Origin: Oehlia diaphana
Taxonomy: Eukaryota > Glomeromycota > Glomeromycetes > Glomerales > Glomeraceae
Assembly: GCA_003833135.1 (NCBI GenBank)
Contig: QZLH01001559.1
Span: 1-11,670 of the forward strand
DNA length: 11,670 nucleotides
Direction: 5' to 3'
The position numbers were made by a program, and so were the translations under genes. The notes beneath the pieces are model-generated. The model was not told where the DNA came from and searched no databases. It saw only the letters and a list, made by a program, of their open reading frames with translations. This document shows positions 1 through 7,582 of the stretch, in pieces; the stretch's first letter is position 1; each line of letters begins with the position of its first letter.

Positions 1-187
1 AAATTCTGCCGAAATTATATTAAAGTTATATTAAAAAACTGGCAAAACTCTGGAGAAAGGCAAAACTGCTGAAACTTATTATAAATGCTGAAACTGCTAA
101 AACTTTGCTGAAACTATAATAAATCTATAGTAAAATTTTAATGAAACTAATCGTAGGATTTTGAAGAGGTTTAGACAAGCAACCTTA
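1..187 (-). mobile_element. MITE copy, truncated by the window edge
   Basis: This is the reverse complement of the first part of the complete element at 1593-1836. Its end is CAAGCAACCTTA at 176-187, the same 12-base terminus. The match runs continuously through the inner segment around 120-175. The interior carries repeated GCTGAAACT/GGCAAAACT units. No open frame is present, so it is non-autonomous. The other terminus and target duplication lie outside the window; the visible flank is ACCATATT at 188-195. Confidence 0.8.
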
Positions 188-667
188 ACCATATTAATAA
201 AAAATACAACTTTGGTCATAATGCGCTTCACAAAAATTTTGTCAGAATTTCAGAATATAAGAACTATAGGCATAAAGAGCTAGGTGCATATGACTCTATA
301 ACAAAGTTCCCAGCTCTTATCTAGTTATATAATATGACTATTGTAGATTTGTTAAATATAAATAATAATTGTGAATTTGTGAGCTGAATTTTTCAGATTA
401 GTTCTTGATCCAGATCCTGAATATTGTCTTAATAAAATAATCTTGACCTTAAGGTCAGAATTAATAAAAATTTTGCTATTTGTATTATGTAATAAAACTG
501 TTAACTAGTTAACGATCTTCTGCTAACTATGTGGCCATAAGCCTAACCAATCCCCTACCAAATATGACGTAATTCGTGATATTGGCGCATAAATTTCTCA
601 GAATTCTTTGAATTCTCAAATGCTCAGAATTCTTAAATTCTCAGAATTTTTTATTATCTATTAAGAA
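188..667. other. AT-rich intergenic segment
   Basis: I see no gene here. It contains two perfect 14-base palindromes (444-457 and 500-513) and a cluster of CAGAATTC-type repeats just before the downstream pseudogene. It lies between the truncated MITE and the possible start at 668 and may include the dead promoter of that gene, but no promoter element can be defended. Confidence 0.5.
594..650. repeat. Short CTCAGAATTCT repeat cluster
   Basis: Four or five degenerate copies of TCTCAGAATTC/TTGAATTCTC lie head to tail and in inverted orientation over about 57 bases. GAATTC is itself palindromic, so the stretch can fold into alternative small hairpins. It ends 17 bases before the ATG at 668. Confidence 0.6.
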
Positions 668-1417
668 ATGACTGGCATATTAACACCATCTTTTCATATA
701 TATTATTCAAAGCAATTTAACCAGCTTCCTCAATCTATCAAAATAGATATATGGTAACACCTTATTACATCTTGAAAATATCTATTATCGCTGAAACAGG
801 CAAGTAATATCCACCTTGAAGTAGAAGATTTATTAAATAAAGCAGTTGAAAATTATATTAAGAAAAAGGAATATCAGAAGATAAAGAGACCCAAAGGGAC
901 TGAGTCTATTTCTAGCAATTATGAAACTTTGTTAAGACAAGAAAATAAGGAGTTATATATATCAAAGTAGGTATTGGAAAAAAGGATTGAAGAGCTTCTC
1001 GACTTGCAAGAACAGTATAAATCTCGTGAGGTAGCCATAATTAGATCTTTGAAAGAGAATGGTGAGAAAGTTTACCAATTATCAGATTCAGTAGTTTTTT
1101 TCAAAAGTATGATTCCTGATACAAGAAAAGCTATTGCATCAGCTGAAAAATCCATTGATATGCTGGAAAATAAATGTTGGCATTTGGAGGATATTATTTC
1201 TGCTAAAGATAGGAAAATTATCGCTCTTGTTGATCAGATCTCTTCCCACATAAGATATAGTGATATAACTATAGAGCTGAAAATATATTCCAGCACTTAT
1301 AAAAGGAATTTATGGGCGAAAAGGCATAATGAATCTGAATATGACCTAGAAGTTCAGAGAAAATATACATTTCGCTTCACTTCATCAATAGCTTTGAAAG
1401 AAAATTCTACTCATTAG
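668..1417 (+). pseudogene. Coiled-coil protein pseudogene, three internal stops
   Basis: One reading frame runs from an ATG at 668 to a stop at 1415-1417 (249 codons). It is interrupted by TAA at 755-757, TGA at 773-775 and TAG at 968-970. All segments lie in the same frame without indels, and codon content stays protein-like throughout: QFNQLPQSIKIDIW before the first stop, then ASNIHLEVEDLLNKAVENYI, then VLEKRIEELLDLQEQY and later KSIDMLENKCWHLEDII. The second half is rich in E, K, L and I with heptad-like spacing, suggesting a long coiled coil. No catalytic motif, signal peptide or membrane segment is visible. I do not recognise the family. The last 11 bases overlap the antisense tail of the ATPase pseudogene, so the two genes converged. 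Stop-codon readthrough or a long intron are less likely explanations than decay. Confidence 0.65.
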
Positions 1418-1584
1418 TGAGAATTTGGTCCCATCCTAGCCGTATCCTGTGCAGATATTCATGGGATACAGTTAAATTAAAAACAATGAATTTATGTTCA
1501 CATAAAGCCTTGTCAATAATCTTAATCACACTACGCCAGTCATTAGCATATTAGCACTCAATTCAGACTAGCTCGTTCATAGTG

Positions 1585-1592
1585 CATGACCC
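1585..1592. repeat. Target site duplication, upstream copy (CATGACCC)
   Basis: CATGACCC at 1585-1592 directly precedes the MITE and is repeated exactly at 1837-1844 right after it. Removing the element plus one copy (252 bases) restores a continuous ATPase-like frame across the site. Confidence 0.9.
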
Positions 1593-1836
1593 TAAGGTTG
1601 CTTGTCTAAACCTCTTCAAAATCCTACGATTAGTTTCATTAAAATTTTACTATAGATTTATTATAGTTTTGGCAGAGTTTTGGCAGTTTTGGCATTTATA
1701 ATAAGTTTCGGCAATTTCACTTTTCTTCAGAGTTTCACCAGTTTTTTAATATAACTTTAATATAGTTTTAGCAGAATTTCGCTTTTTGGCAAAACGCCAT
1801 CTTGCCTAAACCTTTAAGTTTTGGCAAGCAACCTTA
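1593..1836 (+). mobile_element. Complete 244-bp MITE with 12-bp perfect TIRs
   Basis: The element begins TAAGGTTGCTTG (1593-1604) and ends with its exact reverse complement (1825-1836); similarity continues imperfectly for several more bases inward. The interior is AT-rich with iterated TTTTGGCAG/TTTTGGCAT units and no open frame. It matches the copy at 1-187 in the opposite orientation. An 8-bp target duplication favours hAT-like mobilisation, although other superfamilies also make 8-bp duplications. It inserted within the A32-like ATPase pseudogene. Confidence 0.85.
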
Positions 1837-1844
1837 CATGACCC
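1837..1844. repeat. Target site duplication, downstream copy (CATGACCC)
   Basis: Exact second copy of the 8-base duplication flanking the MITE at 1593-1836. Confidence 0.9.
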
Positions 1845-3855
1845 ATTGATGTGAGAGATTTTTTCATATTATTTTTGGGCAGTTAAAGTAACTCTGGGAT
1901 ACATATATCGAACTGACATTGTAGTGGTACCCCTTAACAAAATAAGGAATGATCTTCTCCTGCACTTTTTTCGGGTCAGCGCATACATCTTTGAATATAG
2001 CTACTGTATCTCTATCTGGAGAAAAGGAATCCACCTTAGGAATCTTATCAGGCTTCAAAGCTCGGAATGTAATATTTTCATGATATGGCTTTGGACTATT
2101 TGCAATTATCTGAAATGCTGATTCAAGATACATATATTTTGGCTCCTTAAGTTGGTGGCTGATCAAGAGCAAATCATCACACTTGATATAACGCGTCCCC
2201 CTTTCTTTCCTTTAAATATTCGATAATGCTTATTTCTAAGCATGAGATTAAAAACTTCATTAGTTTTTCCTGAATTAGTATGATCACAGATCAGAAGGTA
2301 ATCTAGATATATTAATTCTTATCTTCTAGTTCATCCAGATTTTGAGCCTCCTCTAACAACCATGCAATATGACAAGAACTTTTTTAACCTGATTTTCCAT
2401 ATCTTTATCCCCATATATAACAACAACTGGAGTTTGATAGTTTAAACTTAGAGTTTCTTTCATTATCTAATGAACATTTAAAAAAAACTATTTCTCAGAA
2501 TCAGTTATAATACCAAAAACCTTTTTCTTATTATTTGATAGAGCTGATTCACATTGTACTGCATTCTGAGCTACACCTTGTTAAAGATCTTTATCTTTAA
2601 CTTCAGTAATGCCAATTATCCTAGAAGTCTGAACTTGAATTAAAGCAAAATCTACTGGTCCATAACCATTCAGATCTGAGACATTTTTTTCTGGACAAAT
2701 CTTAAATTTATCTTCAAAAAGATTGGCAATAGCTACAAGATATAAACAAACATATTGACTTTTTGATGTTTCATTTTCTAGAGGAATAGCTTTAAAATGA
2801 AAATTTAAATCAGTCATTAGATGTTTAATTATTACTTGTGACTTTTCATCATCAAAATCTATAAATCTACAATTAAAAAGAGAAAACACTAATAATGATA
2901 GATTACTATTTTCATTAAGTTTATATAGCTGACATATTTTTGGAAAAGTTCTAGAAAGGATAATGATATTTCGATAAATACATTGAATTTGAAGCTTCTT
3001 TTTAATACAAATAATTGGAGCATATTTTGAAACTCCAAGTTACTTTAAGGAAAATATTTCTTATTATTGCATGAAAAAGCAAGTATTGCACCATTTTTTT
3101 CAAGTTCTAGAAATTGATATAAAGAAAATATAGTTTCTTTAAGATCTTTAAGGGTCGCTTGTTCTATATTTGCTACCCATTTGAATGCCTTTATGCATTT
3201 TGGATTAACTATAATATTGAATTCTACAATCATAATTATAGGTTAATATAATTTTAATTATAAAGTTCCTTCAATATAGCCAATATACATACCATATATA
3301 GACACTTTATTTATCTCTTGTTTAATTTTGGCAGTTTCTGGTAAAGATACAATGATATGAATATGCTCATCAGAAGAATCTTTAGTAAAATATTTGCTTA
3401 TTTTCTTTGTTGCAAGAAGTTCATTATTCTCATGTAATTGAAGATTAACTAACTCATCATAATGTTCATCAGGAATTTCAACCTGCCAGAGTTTAAGTTG
3501 ATCAGGATCAATACCAGCNAAATCATTATATTTTTCTTTTTGAATTAAACTCTTAAGTTCACTAATGGTTTTGTTCCTATTAATATTGATAGTAAAAGCA
3601 TTATAAACATTTTCTTGAACTATACAAAAGAGAGTAATAGTAGATCGGCTCTTTTTTGATTGTGGATTGAGATTTTCCTTTTCTTCTTCTTCAAGTTTTC
3701 GCTTTACAGAATCCTTCTATAATAAATTTATTAATTTAACAAACAATTCTATAAATTATTATATTATACTACTGACTAACCTTATTTAGTTCTGCAATCA
3801 CCTCCTTCCAGTAAATTTCTAAATTTTTTGCACGACGTATTTGTTCTTTATTTAC

Positions 3856-4182
3856 CTGTTATAAGAAAGATTATTAGCTGTGCGTACTAAATTTTTTATT
3901 TGTGATAAAAGAAGGTACATAGCCTGTTCCTCCTCCAGAACAAGCAGACTTTTACCAATACAAATTTGAGGCACCTGAATTAAGGACTTGGATTGGTTAC
4001 CAAGTGGTTTAATCCAGATCCAAAGTCAGGCTACATTAGATAAGAAGTTACTCTCTCTTTTTACAAAGTTTGAGTGCCCAAATTAAGGACTTGGATTGGT
4101 TACCAAGTGAGTTAATTCAGCTTCTAAGTCAGGATGCATTAGACTAGGACTTGCCTTCCATTTGCTAAATAAAAAAACGCAC
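3856..4182 (-). other. Second intron of the left CRN gene
   Basis: Donor GTGCGT at 4182 and acceptor CAG ending at 3856 flank 327 bases. Most of the intron consists of two ~103-bp tandem units, each containing the identical core TTAAGGACTTGGATTGGTTA, followed by a unique stretch ending TTATAACAG. The right-arm intron has the same arrangement (308 bases), so the insertion and tandem duplication predate the palindrome. Confidence 0.7.
3966..4171. repeat. Two ~103-bp tandem repeats inside a CRN intron
   Basis: The core TAAGGACTTGGATTGGTTAC begins at 3981 and again at 4084, a spacing of 103 bases. Flanking parts are diverged (GTGGTTTAATCC versus GTGAGTTAATTC). The equivalent pair occurs in the right-arm intron. 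Confidence 0.75.
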
Positions 4183-4533
4183 CTTTTCTTTTATAGCATT
4201 GTAAATTTCTTGATTAATAATTAGTTTTCTTGCTTCTTTTAAAAAGCTGTTTATCCAAAAATTGTTGAGTTTCTTCCATTTAATTGAAGATGATAAAGCA
4301 ATAATAGCATCACGATGAAGGAGCAAAAGCTCATAATATGACCAATTTTCTTGACAGTTTTCTCGTTCCTTCAAGTAAGATGAAATTACTAGAAGTTAAA
4401 AGGTAATTAGTTTAAAATAAAATATGGTATATATATTTTTTGATTATCTAGAATTGGAATATATCTTTATTGAGGAAATTTTACTCACTCTCACTCTCAT
4501 TTCTAGCATTTTGTTTGTTCAATTGTATTCATA

Positions 4534-4648
4534 ATTATTAAGTATTCTGTTAAATTTAGAAAATTTATTTTTTTAATAAACAAAAAATGAATTATTAAGT
4601 ATTCTGTTAAATTTAGAAAATTTATTTTTTTTAAAAAACAAAAAAAGA
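4534..4648. repeat. 57-bp tandem duplication, left arm only
   Basis: ATTATTAAGTATTCTGTTAA begins at 4534 and again at 4591, giving a 57-bp period with near-identical copies. It lies directly upstream of the left CRN exon 1. The right arm has a single equivalent (about 6300-6345), so the duplication postdates arm separation. Confidence 0.85.
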
Positions 4649-4904
4649 TGAATAAAAATATCCTAAAGATCTTAAATACAAATAGATGCTTATATGTAAT
4701 ATTATGACGTGAGATGACATATCCAATGTAAAAAATAATTTAGTATGTGTAATTGTAATAAATGACTTGGTGTTTGTCATTTCAACTATCATTGCACAAA
4801 AAATTTGTCAATCTGACCAAAGAATTATAGATAAGCAAATCTAATATTAAAAGATTTTCTAATGCTGATGACTTACTATGAATAATGCAAAATCAGAATT
4901 ATGC

Positions 4905-5148
4905 ATGATGTGTAATAATTTTACACTTAAAATTGCATAAATAGAAATAATTGGTAATAATGGATGGAAAGACATATTACAAGTGTTATATATCATGCAA
5001 TGAAATTATCATTAGAGTCATACTATGAACATGATGTGTAATAATTTCACACTTAAAATTGCATAAATAGAAATAATTGGCAATAATGGATGGAAAGACA
5101 TGTTATAAAGCATTACATATCATGCAATGAATTTACCATTTGAGTCAT
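4905..5148. repeat. 126-bp tandem duplication, left arm only
   Basis: ATGATGTGTAATAATTT begins at 4905 and at 5031. Both units continue through AATTGCATAAATAGAAATAA and ATGGATGGAAAGACAT to GAGTCAT. The right arm has one diverged copy at about 5955-6050. Confidence 0.85.
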
Positions 5149-5219
5149 GTGATTTAATGCTAACCAAATACCTAGTAATTTTGTTTTACATTAGCTTAAA
5201 ATTAAAGTAATATTATTAT

Positions 5220-5478
5220 TATATTACAAATAATGTCTTACATTAATTTAAAATGTCATACTTTTGAATTCAAGACTAATAAAAATTAAAATTTTCTCAT
5301 GCTGACTTATTATGAACAATGTCTAGGTAAATTATTTTAAAGTCACTTATGGTAATTTGGTATTATTTTGATAATTGATACACTTTGTATCTACTTAGAT
5401 ATTGTTTATAATAAGTCAGCATTAGAAAATTTTAATTATTATTAGTCTTATAATGTAAGTCATTATTTGTAATATAAT
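5220..5478. repeat. Nested inverted repeat (hairpin) within the left arm
   Basis: The segment 5220-5326 is matched in reverse complement by 5396-5478. Both contain TTACAAATAATG, AGACTAATAA, AATTAAAATTTTCT and TGCTGACTTATTAT or their complements. About 70 bases separate the arms. The left half holds an extra ~27-bp stretch. The right arm of the large palindrome keeps only part of this structure (5763-5850), so one side suffered a deletion. Confidence 0.75.
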
Positions 5479-5523
5479 TTCATTATTAGTAATGTTAAGA
5501 TTGTTGTTATTAATAACTAAGTG

Positions 5524-5667
5524 AGCTTATTTTGTTTAATTCATTTATAATTATGTGTATTTAAGGTAAAAGTAGATTTATTCTATTAGGTACAATATCA
5601 TTAGTATTTTGAGAATGGATCTACTTTTACCTTAAATACACATAATTATAAATTAAGCAAAATAAGC
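5524..5667. repeat. Core of the palindrome with 29-bp loop
   Basis: Bases 5524-5583 pair with 5613-5667 in reverse complement, apart from a four-base gap and a few mismatches. The paired tract includes TTATAATTATGTGTATTTAA and GGTAAAAGTAGAT. The unpaired centre is 5584-5612. This marks the symmetry axis of the whole 2512-8297 structure. Confidence 0.9.
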
Positions 5668-6666
5668 TATTATACCATTAAAATATTACATTCTAAAATT
5701 AGTTTTCTATTTATTCTTTTAGTTATGAATAACAACAATCTTAACATTACTAATAATGAAATTCTATTACAAATCATGATTTACTGTACATTGAATTTCT
5801 ATGTGAAATATGCAAGACTAATAATAATTAAAATTTTCTCATGCTGAAATGATACCAAATTATTTTAAAATAACAAAATGTCATTTTATCATTTGTTATT
5901 TACTGAGTAAAGTTTGAAACTAATATATAGGTATTTGGTTAGCATTAAACCACATGACTCAAATGATAACTGTCATTAGTAACAATTGTCCCATCCACTA
6001 TTACCAATAATTTCTATTTTTAAGTGTGAAATTATTACACATTATGTATAACTCCATCTTATTCTGATTTTGCATTATTCATAGCAAGTTAGCATTAGAC
6101 AATATTATTTTTTGTATTCTATTATTTGTTCAGGTTAACTAAGTTTTTGTGCAATAATAGTTGGATTGACAAACACTAAGTCATTTATTAAAATTACACA
6201 TGCTAAATATTGGATATGTCAACTCAAGTCATATTACATATAAGTATCTTTTTGTATTTATATGTTAGAATATTTTTTGTTCATCCTTTTTTTGTTTTAT
6301 TAAAAAAACTTTTTCTAAATTTAACAAAATATTTAATAATTATAAGTATTATGAGTACAAGTGAACAAACAAATGAACAATATTCTGGTTATGAGAGTGA
6401 GTAAAATTTTCCTCAGTAAAGACATATTCAAATTCTACTAATTACCCTTTTAACTTTTAGTAATTTCATCTTACTTGAAGGAGCGAGAAAATTGTCAAGA
6501 AAATTGGTCATATTATGGGTTTTTGATCTTCCACCATGATGCTATTATTACTTCATCATTTTCAAACAAATGGAAGAAACTTAACAATTTTTGAATGAGC
6601 AGTTTTTTAAAAAAAGTGAGAAAACTAATTATTAATCAAGAAATTTACAATGCTATAGAAGAAAAG

Positions 6667-6974
6667 GTGCATTTTTTTTATTTAGCAAAGGGAGGGCAAA
6701 TCCTAGTCTAATGCATCCTGACTTAGAAGCTGAATTAACTTAACTTGGTAACCAATCCAGGTTCTTAATTTGGGCACTCAAACTTTGTAAAAAGTGAGGG
6801 TAACTTCTTTTCTAATGTAGCTTGACTTTGGATCTGGATTAACCAACTTGGTATCCAATCCAAGTCCTTAATTCAGTGCCTCAAATTTGTATTGGTAAAA
6901 GTCTGCTTGTTCTGGAGGAGGAACAGGCTATGTACCTTCTTTTATCAAACAGCTAATAATCTTTCTTATAACAG
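6667..6974 (+). other. Second intron of the right CRN gene
   Basis: Donor GTGCAT at 6667 and acceptor ACAG ending at 6974 enclose 308 bases. As in the left copy it contains two diverged ~100-bp units with the complement of the TTAAGGACTTGG core, and the GGAGGAGGAACAGGCTATG stretch near 6915. Confidence 0.7.
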
Positions 6975-7513
6975 ATAAATAATGAACAAGCACGTCATGC
7001 AAAAAAGTTAGAAATATACTGGAAGGAGGTGATTACAGAACTAAATAAGGTTAGTTATTAGTATAATATAATAAATTATAAACTTGTTTGATAGATTATA
7101 TAAATTGCTAATAAATTTTATTATAGAAGGATTCTGTAAAGCAAAAACTAGAAGAAGAAGAAAAAAAAAATATCAATCCACAATCAAAAAAGAGTCGATC
7201 TACTATTACTCTCTTTTGCATGGTTCAAGAGAATGTCCACAATGCCTTTGCTATCAATATTAATAGAAACAAAACCATTAGTGAGCTTAAGAGTTTGATT
7301 CAAAAAGAGAAATATAATGATTTTGCTGGTATTGATCCTGATCAACTTAAACTCTGGCAGGTTGAAATTCCTGATGAAAATTATGATGAGTTAATTAATC
7401 TTCAATTACATGAGAATAATGAACTTCTTGCAACAAAAAAAATAAGCAAATATTTTACTAAAGATCCTTCTGATAAGCATATTTATATCATTGTATCTTT
7501 ACCAGAAACTGCG

Positions 7514-7582
7514 GTATGTATATTGGCTATATTGAAGGAACTTTATAATTAAGATTATACTAACCTATAATTATGATTGTAG
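7514..7582 (+). other. Fourth intron with consensus branch site
   Basis: Donor GTATGT at 7514, a perfect TACTAAC branch sequence at 7558-7564, and acceptor TAG ending at 7582. The left-arm counterpart (3224-3292) is also 69 bases, but its branch sequence is weaker (TATTAAC). This clearly identifies the gene as eukaryotic and intron-containing. Confidence 0.8.

Larger units (their letters stand above)
1407..2318 (-). pseudogene. A32-like (FtsK/HerA-type) packaging ATPase pseudogene
   Basis: Read on the - strand in three frame segments. The first (2318 down to about 2200) has a hydrophobic strand YLDYLLIC followed by a P-loop, TNSGKT, at 2262-2279. After a frameshift near 2195-2200 the second segment gives [15 protein letters not shown], the degenerate Walker B region [14 protein letters not shown], then [13 protein letters not shown] and [16 protein letters not shown]. 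The third segment, beyond the MITE, gives DWRSVIKIIDKALCEHKF and HRIRLGWDQIL, ending at TAG 1407-1409. This layout matches A32-like packaging ATPases of large DNA viruses and Polinton/virophage-type elements, which are common as decayed copies in this kind of fungal genome. Lesions: two frameshifts, stops at PKII and after NELV, and a MITE insertion at 1593-1836. No start is visible; the frame is closed just upstream of 2318, so the 5' end is probably lost. Assignment rests on motif recall, not a search. Confidence 0.75.
2312..4532 (-). pseudogene. Left-arm Crinkler (CRN) effector-like gene, disrupted
   Basis: Five exons can be read on the - strand: 4532-4489, 4388-4183, 3855-3781, 3716-3293 and 3223 onward. 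Introns have GT-AG ends (GTGAGT, GTGCGT, GTTAGT, GTATGT donors). Exons 2-3 encode a helical region (YLKERENCQENWSYY). Exon 4 has an acidic/basic linker with KKSRS, a possible nuclear-targeting patch, then the CRN ubiquitin-like domain from TLFCIVQENV through LKLWQVEIP to HIIVSLPETA. Exon 5 starts a second beta-grasp-like domain (FNIIVNPKCIKAFKWVANIE). Downstream frames give a PD-(D/E)XK nuclease-like core: D in PVDFAL (2650-2652) and EVK at 2596-2604. CRN proteins are modular effectors, often nuclear in host cells. Lesions: TAG 4503-4505 in exon 1, TAA 3045-3047 shared with the right copy, a frameshift near 2980, TAA 2581-2583, and TAG at 2488, 2467 and 2353. The end is at 2353 or, after a further shift, 2312. 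Confidence 0.85.
2512..5583 (+). repeat. Left arm of a ~6-kb imperfect palindrome
   Basis: This arm is the inverted copy of 5613-8297, with numerous substitutions and indels. It covers the CRN pseudogene from its start through most of the nuclease region, and the upstream AT-rich segment. In the third coding exon (3781-3855 against 6975-7049) I count 67 of 75 bases identical. The outer end of homology is near 2512, within the CRN gene, because the right copy is truncated there. The left arm is longer owing to tandem duplications at 4534-4648 and 4905-5148. Confidence 0.9.
4533..6350. other. Gene-free centre of the palindrome; possible shared promoter
   Basis: These 1.8 kb separate the two outward-facing CRN start codons. 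I find no open frame that looks coding. It is extremely AT-rich, with inverted copies on either side of ~5598, two tandem duplications unique to the left arm, and a nested hairpin. As the only intergenic DNA upstream of both genes it should include their promoters, but no specific element can be identified. Confidence 0.6.

Noticed and set aside
444..457. Perfect palindrome TGACCTTAAGGTCA resembling a nuclear-receptor half-site pair
   Set aside because: Fungi lack that receptor family and a single 14-base palindrome in AT-rich DNA is weak evidence.
500..513. Perfect palindrome GTTAACTAGTTAAC
   Set aside because: Isolated, short and AT-rich; no partner site or nearby intact gene gives it a role.
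1924..2121. Open frame on the + strand (65 codons)
   Set aside because: It is antisense to the ATPase-like segment, which has recognisable motifs on the - strand.
4905..5148. CRISPR-like array
   Set aside because: Only two long units in tandem without short spacers, in a eukaryotic intron-containing context.
6210..6350. Upstream in-frame start for the right CRN gene at 6210
   Set aside because: The extra residues are hydrophobic AT-rich noise and are not preserved in the left arm, whereas the ATG at 6351 aligns with the left ATG at 4530-4532.
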